Shown here: positions 33,799-45,000 of the stretch, one piece after another
How positions within the stretch are numbered: position 1 is the first letter of the stretch
Layout of the letters: each line of letters opens with the position of its first letter
Origin: Tillandsia leiboldiana
Lineage: Eukaryota; Streptophyta; Magnoliopsida; Poales; Bromeliaceae
Length of the DNA stretch: 64,000 bases
NCBI GenBank assembly: GCA_029204045.2
Contig: CM055065.1
Coordinates: forward strand, 50,001,553 to 50,065,552
Direction: 5' to 3'
The notes under the pieces: model-generated
What the model was told of the DNA's origin: nothing
The model's input: the letters and a program-made list of their open reading frames with translations, nothing else
Databases searched by the model: none
Made by a program: the position numbers and the translations under genes

Positions 33799-36373
33799 TT
33801 ACTTAGATTTCAGGAAATGCGACGAGATCAATTTGGCAATTTCCAGCATACCAACCGTCTCCTTTCCACCGAATATGCTCTTCAGCTTCTCATCGCAGTG
33901 TATCAGCTTCTTATTCGTCCGATCCTGCATGTGAAAGAATCAACACTAGCAAAACCAATAATATAAAGCATTCTAGTAATCACATTTAGGGCCTATTTCG
34001 CCTCAGTGAATATGTTTGAGTAAAGGTGTTAGAGACTCATTATTGTCAACAAAATTAAGTGTTTAATTATATTAAGGGCTATTATCTTTTCCTGTCCAAA
34101 CACAAAAGTTTACTTATGTTTCTTCGTTGTACCTAAATACGGAAACAACAAAATTCCATAGTGGAGCATGATAGGATTCTAACCATAAAATAAGCCTACA
34201 GCCACAATATTCACTGAGGGAGATGCATAGTCAAATAAGAATGATACTTCCAACAAAAACAATGCTGCGAAAGTAATAAATCAATAGCAAGAATAAATAA
34301 TGTATCTCTAGTGAAAGCAACTTCAAGATTCCTACTAATACTGGTTTCAGGGGAGAATAAAACATCAGCTATTGTTCCACACACGCGCACGCCACATGTG
34401 TGCATACGCACAGAGACACGCAAACAAACATGTAGACTACCTCCACAGAAAAACATACACCGGAAACCATGACAGTTCAAACATTAAAGTCATTATGGAA
34501 TAAGATGAACTTACTGTGAGTAATCATTCATTTTTAGGAAAACGATCCAAACGGCTAGTGAAATTAAATGTAGAGAACAAATTATACAATTAGATGGCAT
34601 TTCAAGAGATGTCAAATTTAAAAAAATAAAAAATTTTAAAAAAAGAACATTGTCTCAAGGCAGATCAACTAACCGAAGACGAACAAAATCTACTTTCTTC
34701 CAACCAAACTCTCTCAAAAAAGGCCAGTAGTGGTCATTTTCTGCTTTTGTCCATGAAAAAACACATCTTCTTGCCATTCATCGGACATGGCGCACTTCAA
34801 TCTACGTCCCAAGATTGACATAAACAAGAATAGGTATATACATATAAAATATTCAAAAGAGTAAGATCTCTATGTTCGTCATACGTCCTCCTCCTTTGCT
34901 CTTTTTAGCCCCTGGTCTCACTAATAACCGTCCACTCACAAGTTACTCAAACCTAACCTCTGGCTAACATCTTTGACTTAATACTAACCAATTGTCCCAC
35001 CAAACCCTCCAACCCTCTAATTCACATCTCTGGGATTATCTCAAACCTCTCTACTTTAATGATATCAGCAATGCAATTTAAATTGCCGTGACATCCTTAG
35101 TTTTCGAAATAGTGAAAACATATTATGTAACATGAACATCAAATTTGTCTCTCCTTCTTTCTTACTAACACTAACTCCAAAGAAAAGACTGATATACTTG
35201 ACTAGTGTGTCCTGTTCCATTGACCTCTAAAAACTAATATACATAGAACACAATCTGCGCATCTATCTACATCAGTTGATCAATAAAAAGAAAAAAAGAT
35301 GGAAAAAGAAGGGGAAAAAAGAACTACTCTTTTCTCCCTCCAACAACATGTAAAGCTTGTCAATGCTCTACTACAGTTCAGAACATACACACACATATCT
35401 AGACTGAAAATACCACAGGAAAGAAGCGGAAAACCACAGTAGATTAACACACCCAAAGAAGATTTTAAGTACTAGTATTGCAAATGCCCTAGAATTCATC
35501 TTAGAAGGAGCCATTGATGGGGACTAAGTGCTAAGAATGCCCTAGAATCCACACACGCAGAGAAAACTAGGTGTTAATAGTGCCCTAAAATCCCTCTTAG
35601 AAGGATCCATTGATGGAGACAAAGTACTAAGAATGCTCCAAAGTACTGAGAAAACCCTAGAATCCATACACCCAGAGAAGAGTAAGTAGTAAGAAAACCC
35701 TAGAATCCATACAACCAGAGAAGCCAAGCACAAAGAAAAAATGCCCTAGAATCCATAAACCCAGAGGAGCCAAAGTACTGAGGAAACCCTAGAATCCATA
35801 CACCCAGAGAAGAGTACTAAATAAACCCTAGAATCCATACACCCAGAGAAGACCAAGAATTAAGAATGCCCTAGAATCCACAAACACGGAGAACACCAAG
35901 CACTAGAAGAACTCTAGAATCCACACCCAGAGAACACTAACTACTGAGAAAACCCCAGAATCCATACACCCAGAGAAGACCAAGTATTAAGAATGCCCTA
36001 AAATCCCTACACGCAGAGAACACCAAGTACTAAGAAAACCCTAGAATCCACACACCAAGACAACACTAACTACTAAGAATGCCCTAGAATCGCTCTTAGA
36101 AGATGAAGAAACCATTGACGGAGCACGATGAGGAGATCACACCTGCAGATTATGGACCTTGATGTGCTCCCACACCTTCTTCACCGCCTCGGGGCGCGAG
36201 ATCTCGGAGACGCCGACGAACTTGCGCATCGCCGGCGACAGCGGCAAGGGCTTCATGAAACCCGAGCTCTTCGGCTTCGCCGCCGCCGCCGCTGCCGGCG
36301 CCGGAGAAGACGACGCGGCGGAGGCCTTCGCCGCCGCCATGAGAGCCCTAGCTCCCCCCAAAACCCTAGACAT
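33799..36373 (-). CDS. SWIB/MDM2-domain protein (UAF30-like, small plant type)
   Basis: Two exons on the minus strand: 36373-36143 (77 codons) and 33924-33799 (41 codons plus stop), joined in phase 0 by a 2.2-kb intron; about 118 residues. The N terminus MSRVLGGARALMAAAKAS is Ala/Ser-rich and basic, suggesting an organelle-targeting peptide. The SWIB fold begins at FMKPLPLSPAMRKFVG and continues SRPEAVKKVWEHIKVHNLQ, then HCDEKLKSIFGGKETVGML. This is a single stand-alone SWIB domain, as in plant SWIB proteins of nucleoid or chromatin function. The ATG at 36373 is chosen because the upstream in-frame extension has no ATG. A 43-bp minisatellite fills the intron next to exon 1. Confidence 0.92.
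35488..36105. repeat. 43-bp minisatellite in the SWIB gene intron, about 14 units
   Basis: Units of the type CCCTAGAATCCATACACCCA, followed by GAGAAGACCAAGTACTAAGAATG, repeat with a main period of 43 bases (range about 39-53). The outermost units at both ends carry a different segment (CTTAGAAGGAGCCATTGATG-like) also found in the unique DNA beside exon 1, suggesting the array grew from the intron's own start. Units differ by substitutions and small indels. Confidence 0.9.
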
Positions 36374-36481
36374 CGTAAAATGATCGAAGGGAAAATGATC
36401 GAAGAGAACGCGGGACAAGGAGTGTTTGAGGGTTTTGTTGTTTTATTTTCTCGCTTCTCGAGCACATAAAAAGGGAGCCAC

Positions 36482-36513
<32 letters not shown>

Positions 36514-38086
36514 GAAGGAGACCCCTCAACTAATTGGCCATTCTGAAAGGCACAAGTTTTAAATGTTTATTTTTTTTTTATTTAAATTATTTAGTTTTTA
36601 ATGTTTATTTTTTTTTATTTAAATTATTTTAATTTATTGAATTGATTTGTTTGTTTTTTTTTTTTTTTGTCTAAAAAAGGTAAATAATAATCGTGGTAAA
36701 ACTAAGGCACTGGTTTTAGAAAAGAAAATTGCTTGATGTATACTCAAAAATGAATATATATTTTATATTTTATTTATTTTAGAATGAAGTGAATTTTATT
36801 AATCACTAGGTAGTATTGCCTTTAGTCGTGTTTTTCAAACACCTTTGATTCTTAATGAAAATAATAATACTAATTTTTTTAAAACAAATTGGTATAATAC
36901 TAAAATTATTATAAAAAACTTTTTTTAGAACAAATTTATTTTTACTTGAGAATAAATTTAATTAAAATAAATATAATTTTAATTATTATATAACTCTTTA
37001 ATTAATCTAATATTTTAGCTTATCTAATTATTTTATTAATTAATCATCTAACGATTAGATAACTAACTAATTAATTTATTAAATTATCAAATTATTTACT
37101 AATAATATTTATTATCGTTAATTATTTTATCAATTAATATTTAAAATTATCCACTATTAGTTAATTAAACAAATTAAATTATTATTTAATTAATATTTTT
37201 ATTTTTATATTAATTAATTTGATAAGATATTATTATTTAAAACTATAATTACTCTCATTCTTATTATTCCAATCTAATTATTCAAACATTATTTTTTTTT
37301 TTTTTCGAAAACAAACTAATTTTTATCCGAAAACAAAATTAATGTTATTCTTGTTCCTAAACTTATACATATTACTGAAATAAATAATTCTAATTTATAT
37401 CTGACCCAAAAGCACTCTAAATGATCTAAATTAAAATTTATAATACTAAAAACATTGACAGGATAAAAAAATATTTTATTATTTTATTTACCATTTGGTA
37501 CATGAACCAAACTGGTTATTAGTTTTTACCCCCTGTAAACTTGGTAAAGTCTTATTTTTTAAAAAAAAAAAAAAATTAGCCAATCTTTTACAATAATGAA
37601 AGTAAACCAACTGGTTTTAATAGTAAAAAATTAAAATAAATTTTTAGATTTTAAAAATAGAAATTACACCTTAATTTAATAAATATTATTTAGGACTCAA
37701 TAAAAAAGAAAGATTAAAAACAGTAAAAATATTATCAAGAACCACACTCAATAATCTACTCTATTAAGTTAAAAATAAAAAATAAAAACCCCAATCATAA
37801 CACTTTGGGTTCAAATGGATGAGAGAAAATACATACAGAAGAAGATTCTGAATTTGTTTCTCATAACAATTTATCACTTAACACTGCACCACACAACCAA
37901 TAACTGCATAAGCTTTAGAGAACAGTAGTTAAAATACTCAATTGAGAAATGAAGCATTGAACAATATGTTACAAAATAAGTTCTAGAACTTAAAATACAT
38001 GCAAACAACATCAGGAAGTATCTACAGAAGAAGTTTGATTCTTAACAAAAAGAAAATACCATAATTAGCACTTACAGCATCTTCTT
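36374..38086. other. AT-rich intergenic region
   Basis: This holds the SWIB promoter side, an A run at 36483-36510 and long A/T-rich DNA. No gene or clear element was recognised. TAATTAAT-rich stretches at 36950-37250 look like old decayed sequence. Confidence 0.7.
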
Positions 38087-38167
38087 TTAGCCAAGAAAAA
38101 TACTATGAATTGCACTCAGATAACCTTTTTCGTTCTTCAAACGGCGAATACACCAACCAATCTCATC
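38087..38167 (-). CDS. Unrecognised terminal-exon-like segment
   Basis: On the minus strand an acceptor (TTTTCTACGCAG) is followed by 26 codons and TAA, reading DEIGWCIRRLKNEKGYLSA and on to FLG. The amino acid composition and the acceptor look genuine. I do not recognise the family. It may belong with the open segment at 38394-38640, but no donor there gives the phase 0 needed for a direct join, so another exon may lie between or one of the two may be false. Confidence 0.35.
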   Translation of the reverse strand, partial: DEIGWCIRRLKNEKGYLSAIHSIFLG

Positions 38168-38393
38168 CTGCGTAGAAAAGGCTCTGCAGATCTATAAATC
38201 CATGTATAGAAGTCATTGAACATAAATGCATGAGAGTACATGGGAATGTCAAACTCCCTAGTAGTGAAATTTTAATACGCCACGTAAATGCATGAGTTTG
38301 AATCAAAGCTTTATAGGCGTCGATCATTTTGACGACGTCGAATCACGACATTACAAACTTCTGCAAACAGATTTTGAGGAAACAACATGGCAC

Positions 38394-38640
38394 TTAACAG
38401 CTATCAATCTGATCCTCGATATCAATCTGATACTTGGACCGATTAATCTCTTGAGCCTTCAACATCACACCACCTAAGACCAGGATATCTTGTCGAAGAT
38501 AGTTTATCAAATCCTTACTATTAACATGGAGATCAGACACAACCAAATCAGCATGCGGGATAGAACCTTTGGGGCCTAATTCGGGGCATAATGTCCTTCC
38601 CAATGATGCAAGAGATGGCGGTACTTGGAAAGGTACAAAA
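38394..38640 (-). CDS. Unrecognised exon-like segment
   Basis: A minus-strand open frame of about 80 codons reads VPPSLASLGRTLCPELG, then HADLVVSDLHVNSKDLINYL and LGGVMLKAQEINRSKY, ending at a stop at 38394-38396. Its balanced composition in AT-rich surroundings argues for a real or formerly real coding exon. It runs up to a poly-T tract that would be a good acceptor region on this strand. I do not recognise it. Confidence 0.35.
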
Positions 38641-38649
38641 AAAAAAAGG

Positions 38650-40237
38650 TTTTAAGCTCAAGAAGTGAACGTCGATCACAATCAGACAGTTTCAATTACA
38701 TAACAAGTGCTTTTTGAACGGCCTAAAGCCGATCACATGCTAATATTTCGCTTAAGTCAGACGAAATTGATGCAATAGATGCTCAAGCTTTAGCTGTAAG
38801 AAGTGCAATGATTCTCCTATGTTCATGAGAGAAGTAGTAAAAAAAGGTTAGGAATTGAGAATCATAAAAGCAACCGGAAAAAAACACTATTTACAATTAC
38901 AGGAACCGTAAGCATAATCAGCAATTATGATATAAGGAAATGAAGTTTATGGCCGTTCGCCAGAGTTCTCATATTGTTTCAAAATAGAACACAAGTTGCC
39001 GAAACAGAGGAAAGTAAAGGAAGCTCACTAAATTTAATTCCAGTAATGCGTCATAAACATCGGTTTAATCACTATGAGAAAAGAAAGAAGATAGTACAAG
39101 ACTTTATCTTCACCGCAACATCCCAAAGCATCTGATTTATTAAAAGGTAGCAGTAGTAAACATAAGAGGACATCAGCAAGGGGACCCGACGTACAAACAG
39201 GATTCAAGAACTGGAATTAACGAGAAATCGCAATAGCACGACATAACCACTAAAAGCAGGAATAAAGTGTCAGTAGATGCACGAGAGGCACAATTGTCAC
39301 ATGATAATCCCAGAAAATAACAAAGAAATCGAGCACACGCGACGACGACATAGCGACCGTAAGGCAATTTATAGTAAAAGCAATCTACGAGCTGATAAGA
39401 TTCAAGAACTACAATTACAATACCACTAAAAGCAGGAATAAAGTCACGAAAGCAACACAAGAATACGTAAAAAGCTGTAGCATGCATATACACGAGAGAC
39501 ACGCAATAATCGCATGATTATCACAGAATAGAAAGAAATCAAACATGCAAGATGAACACCATGCATGTCCAAACAGGACTTTTGAAGTAGATTTAATAAC
39601 ACGCCGCAGCGTTGCACATCAACTACTATAACAGCCACACAATAACCGCAGAAATCGACCGTAGAACAGAACAAGATCGCACATGAAGCTGATTCGTAGT
39701 ACGAATCCGCCCGCGCACATCCAAACACAGGATTCAAGAGCTACAACTACGAAATCATCACAGCACGGCACAACCACCAAAAGCAAGAAAACAAAGTAGG
39801 ATTTTCGCGCCGCCCCCCTTAATTTTTTTGAAAAGTATAATTAACATATATATATATATAAAATAAGAAATTAGAATACATTGGTCCCAGCACTTAAATC
39901 CTTGTCACCAAAGCACCTGGATCATCTAATAAACAGGAAAAAACATGATTAGCAGCAAAATTAACAAAATATAGGTAGTTTATACTATGAATACCAAGAA
40001 CAGAGCAGGAGAAAGTAACAGAGAAACATTCCAAGCATCCGATATTGTATATAACGCTACCGATACCGATACCGAGTACATAGGAGACATAAAAAGCACA
40101 CAGGGACACAGATAACCGCGGAAACTACTAGATCACACACAACCGAGGAAGATCGACGGGATATAGCGATTTGGGGCTGCTGCAGCGAGAAGCAGAGAGC
40201 GATTACTGAGATGGGGGGTGGTGGGGGGGTGAATCTG
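38650..40237. other. Non-coding region downstream of the zinc-finger gene
   Basis: No recognisable gene. About 39190-39790 contains a loosely repeated phrase (GATTCAAGAACT...ACAATTA...CACTAAAAGCAGGAATAAAG) near 39201, 39409 and 39729, spaced 200-320 bp apart. This may be an old tandem duplication or an intronic or 3' region of the unrecognised minus-strand gene. Confidence 0.5.
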
Positions 40238-40511
40238 CTACTTCTTGAAGCTGCCGCGGACGCCGGGCTTGGGTTTGGTGGAGGTTTCGGGGGCGAGGCC
40301 GGCGTGGAGGTTGATGAGCTTGTCTTCCTCATAGGGGAGCTTGGGATGGCGCGCTTCGTGGTGAATCTGCATGGATTTGGCGTCGGGGGCGGTGGTTTTG
40401 CAGTGCGGGCACTCGAACTTCGCGTGGCCGCCCTTGTCCTTGCCCTTGCGATCGGCTTGCCCCGCTTTGCCGCCGCCGCGGTTCGTCGTCGCGGCGTCGA
40501 CCTTCGACGCG

Positions 40512-40555
<44 letters not shown>
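40238..40555 (-). CDS. Small zinc-finger protein, At2g23090-like (4F5/SERF-related)
   Basis: A single uninterrupted minus-strand frame of 105 codons plus stop. The N-terminal half is very basic (TGKAKPKKHTAKEIASKVDA, then GQADRKGKDKGGHA), typical of the 4F5/SERF-like region. The C-terminal half holds one Cys2His2 finger: FECPHCKTTAPDAKSMQIHH followed by EARHPKLPYEED. It ends GVRGSFKK. Length and layout match the plant At2g23090-like proteins, conserved small proteins of poorly known role. The start is the first ATG after a telomere-like leader (TTAGGG)5. Confidence 0.93.
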
Positions 40556-40559
<4 letters not shown>

Positions 40560-40575
40560 CTCTCCCGACGATCGG

Positions 40576-40608
40576 AAACCCTAACCCTAACCCTAACCCT
40601 AACCCTAA
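40576..40608 (-). promoter_or_regulatory. Telomere-box array in the leader of the zinc-finger gene
   Basis: On the minus strand GGGTTA repeats five times (six-base unit) and ends about 20 bases before the start codon. Telo-boxes near plant start sites are known in genes for growth and translation. The six-base unit differs from the seven-base TTTAGGG-like units in the MITEs of this window. Confidence 0.8.
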
Positions 40609-41523
40609 TGGCGATCCCAATCCGGGGGCGGGGATGAGGCTGGGGTTTTTTTTTTTTTTTTTCCTTTTTCTAATTTATTTCGCTCGCTTCCGCACAGAGA
40701 TAAAAGAATTTGGATAGGACAAGCAGGGATGAGTTTTCCGCAAACGCTATGGTAGTAATTATAGAGGTAAAATTGTACGGAGACCCCTCCATTGTACGTA
40801 CTTTTGAATTAGACACTTTTGATAGTTTGGATTAATTTTGTATAGCTCGGCGTAAACCTATCTATCAAATAGCACATATATTTTTATAAAATTTAATTTT
40901 TTTATATTTATTTTTTTAAAATTGTTATTATTTATTTTTTAATAAAAATATAAATAAAATATTAATTTTATCCTTATAAGCATGTTGCTTCAAAAATGGT
41001 TAAGTATAATATTTAAAAAAATAAAAAAATAAATTTATCTCAATCATATTTAATCTATGATTTACTATATTTTTTAAAACTGATATTAACGATAGTGACA
41101 TATATGAACAAGTTGGAATTTTTAAAAGAATAAATATGAAAAATTGAACTTTGTAATAATATATTTGATATTCGATATATTTGAAGAGAGCTGTATAAAA
41201 TTAACTTTAAAATTTTTAAAAACTATTTCTTATACATGGGATAAATATCTTACATCCTATCCATAAAAAAGTAGGGTGAATTTATTAGTCACCCCACCCA
41301 TCTCAGAATAGAAACTTATCCACTAATCGCTTCGAAGTGATTAGTAAAATTTATCCCCAAGGAATATAAAATATACCAGGAACATTTTCTTTTTTTAATT
41401 AAGACACTCTCCCTCAACTATTATTATTGCTGTTGATTTGAGTTTTATCCTACAATAATTTATTCTTGTTCTTGGTTATTAATTATTTATTAAAGTTTAT
41501 TTTATTTAAACAAAAGGAGATTT

Positions 41524-41556
<33 letters not shown>

Positions 41557-42015
41557 AAATTCCATCTTAAGACAACTTTTTAATTTAACAATATTTTTTG
41601 TTTGGGTGGGCCCCGCATGTAATCAGTGACTCTCTCTCTCTTTTTTTTTTTTTTAATGCTCAAAGAAAACTCCACAACATTGAAAATGAGACATGCAACA
41701 ATTATTCCAAAATTTATATTTCCAAGTTAGATGTTAGAACTTAGAACCTGACACATGAGAGGAATAAAATAGAACTGTTAAAAAAAAAAGAAAAAAAGAA
41801 ATTAACATAGAAAAAAACACACACACAGTTGCACAGTTGATCAGTTGATTCCACTTTCGAATGTATGCAGCAGATTTATAACACTTCCACAATCAATCAA
41901 AACCCACTAACAAAATCACGCAATCGATCGAAGCAAACCGGTATGTTATAACCGCTAAAACTAACGGAAAATTGAGAATTTACCGAATAAATCAGTAGGA
42001 GGGAAACATTGTAGA
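40609..42015. other. Intergenic region, zinc-finger gene promoter and WD40 gene 3' side
   Basis: AT-rich DNA with T runs at 40641-40661 and 41525-41554, and no gene recognised. About 41230-41390 contains a small near-palindromic stretch (ACTAATCGCTTCGAAGTGATTAG) that may be a decayed MITE. Confidence 0.65.
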
Positions 42016-45000
42016 TCAGTAGAATAGATTGGTTTGCCGACTGAGTCGAAGCGGCAATCCGAAATTTTGGTATACCCTGATATCCCCTCCCAGGCCTGCA
42101 GTTACTACGACCAAGCCCCACGCACTGGCAGCCTCGGAGCTGTTGCTGCCGCTGTTCTTACTGCTGCCGCCGCCGCCGTACCAGCCCCACGTCGAGGATG
42201 AATTCGAAATGTTGGCGGAGTCGGAAACGGAGGAGCAAATCGCACTGGAGCGAATCGAAGAAGAAGCTGAGGCGAAGGACTCGCTCCCGACTCCTGATCT
42301 CGAGTGCAGTATACTGCTGCTGCACGGTTCGTCAGAGGAGCAGGGCAGAGTCCGTTCGGAGAAGCTCTTCTCGGGGAGAGGCGGGAAATTGCTTCTGCTG
42401 CTAGGGAAAGCGTCTTCGAGGTTAGAAGCGGATCTTTCGGGAAAAGCCGACAGAGATGGCGAAAATGCACAGTTAGTCCCGCAGCCGGGCCATGGGATCG
42501 CGACCGACACGTCTTTAGAATAGAAGTGCTCGTGGGATCGGGTGGTGGTCCAGCTTTTGCTCTTTACTCCGGCGCTTGCGCTGCGAGAGGATTCTCGCTT
42601 CCAGATGTATACGTGTGAATCCTCGCTCGCACACACAACGTATTTCCCGTCCGACGTATATGATGCCGATATCTGACTGCTGGTATTTCGAAAACCTAAC
42701 ACCAGAAATTACACAGTGAGTAATCAGTGGAGTTGGATCTCAGTAATTAGCAAGAAAAAAACACCCCTTTTTTTTCAATCTTTTTATATATCTATATGTA
42801 GATATCTTTTGATTGTCGCATAAAACTTAAACTTAAAAAAAATAATAATAATAAGTACAAAATCGAAAACAAAAACCATGCCAAACATCTTCGTGATGTG
42901 ATACGAGAAGTTAAAAGAATGTACCGATATAACATAGGGCGCGTAAAAATGAAAAACACCAGCAGGTTATGTTATGCTCACACATAATTCCTTTTTCTTT
43001 CACATATACCTCTGAATTTGTGAACCATGTTTACGCCGTCGAAGACCCGAATCTGTGAATCGGCTGAAGTGATCATTACTTCAGAAGGATTGCCTGGACC
43101 AAACTGTTCAAACATGAATAAGTTATCTGGTACTCTATTTGATTAGTGCTAATACTGACATAAAACTGAAAGGGTTCTTAACATATATATATATATAGAG
43201 ATAATTGCCTGTGTATCCCTGAAATCTGAAGAAATATCTTATTTATCCCTCTTATTTTTTTCTTTCCAATATACCCTTCATGCGTTCCACCGTTATTAAA
43301 AATACCCCTACCGTTTCCCTTTGTTAAGTTAACTAGGGTTAAACTAGAGTTAAATAATAATCGGAGTTGAAAACTATCAGATATACCTATTTTGTCCCTA
43401 TCTACCAAAACTATTAAAAATTTTAAGGGTACATAAGAAAAGTTGGTTATGGTAGAAGGGTATATTTGAAAGGGCAAAATGATAATTTCACACAGATAAC
43501 GGCAGCTCCAAACGGTACACTAACAGAATTTAACTTCAGGAGTATTTTAGAAAGAAGTTGGAACATAAGAAGGGTAGTTTTAATATTAGCCTTCTAAGAG
43601 GGGTAAATCTAAAAACAGGAAAATTTTTAGGGGTATATAAGAAATTGCCCCATATATATATATATACCGACAAAATCATCACTTTACATATTTACCCATG
43701 CAAACTCATAGTTTTCAATTGCATATATACCCCTTCAAACTGCAATTTCTTGCAATAATAATGCTATCTTTGGTAGGTGAGTTATCTATCATATCCGAGG
43801 CGCATTTTCCTAGTTTCAAGGGCATATTCAGAGTCACCAAGTTGGCGTATAAAAAATTCAGATCTTGCAGGTGTCCGTCTGTTAATAGATAAATTTTGTA
43901 GGGGTATATATTCAAATATCTCAAGCAAAGGAAGCAAACGCAGATACTAAATAAAAAACAAAATAAATTAAGAAATGTATTTAGTGAAGGAGGGAACAAG
44001 CAGTGCATTCATTGTTTTCCATGTATTCGAGGAGAACAAGTACCTGGAATCCAGTCACTTTTTTGGCATGAGATTTTCTCTTCTTACTCCGAATATCAAT
44101 TTGGGCTTCCTGATGGAGTTTGCAATCTGTCGCATAATACAAACATAAAAGGAAGTCATTCAACTATCCAGATTGCCGTATAAATAAGCCGTATACCCCA
44201 GTACATATGGGTTGCACAAAACTATTCCTGTATATACAAGTTTGGCACGAAATAATCATGTGGAATTAAGACCCTTGAATAAATACGTGGACAAAAAGGA
44301 GAAGCAGAGACTATCTCTTCTTATGTGTTAGAAAATGGATAAGATTAGATCCATGGAAACTCCCACTACCCTCCAAAAAAAAAAAAAATCAAGAAACATT
44401 CATCTAAGAGAAAAAGAGAAAAGTTCATACCAGTTGTCTTGTAAAAACGGCAGCTCCCTTTATGTGAACCAACTAAAGCACCCTTCCAAAAATGCATTAA
44501 AAACCATCACTAATTAAAAGAACAAAAAGATACCGGCCCCGACTGACAAAAACAAAAATTACTGCCAGAAATTCACATAGTTGCACCTGTCCATCAGGAG
44601 TGTAGCATGTAGCTGTGACCATTTCATGGAGATCACTCCAGTCGACAACTTGGCGATCTGGTACGCTCCATATGCGGACCTTAGCATCAAGAGAGCCACT
44701 GATGAAGTAACTATCATCTATTGGATTGAACTGGATACAAGTCACTGTTCAACCAGTGCAATAATAAGGTCCATGGTTAATTAGCACGAAATAAATACTA
44801 TGAGACGAACAAGCAACATACTATCTGATGGATATCGACCACAAGGAAACAAAGGGCAAGAAAAGCAAGTGAAATTTACTGACCGTAATCATTGTGAGCA
44901 AATAACTTTAGGCAAGCTTTGCTTTCTATGTCCCATAATCTGACAGTTTTGTCCATCGAAGATGACAACAAATGCTGCGAAGTAGTGAGATAGCTATTGT

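Noticed and set aside
33988..34222. Possible transposon with CCTCAGTGAATAT inverted ends in the SWIB intron
   Set aside because: The inverted match is about 13 bases, the sequences outside it do not correspond, and no target duplication was found.
39173..40109. Minus-strand Cys/Leu/Val-rich open frames resembling membrane proteins
   Set aside because: The frames are short, lack conserved motifs and lie in loosely repeated non-coding DNA. The membrane-like look comes from composition.
41228..41395. Possible third family B MITE
   Set aside because: The general layout is similar but the ends do not match GTACACCCC well and no 9-bp duplication is readable. At most it is a decayed relative.
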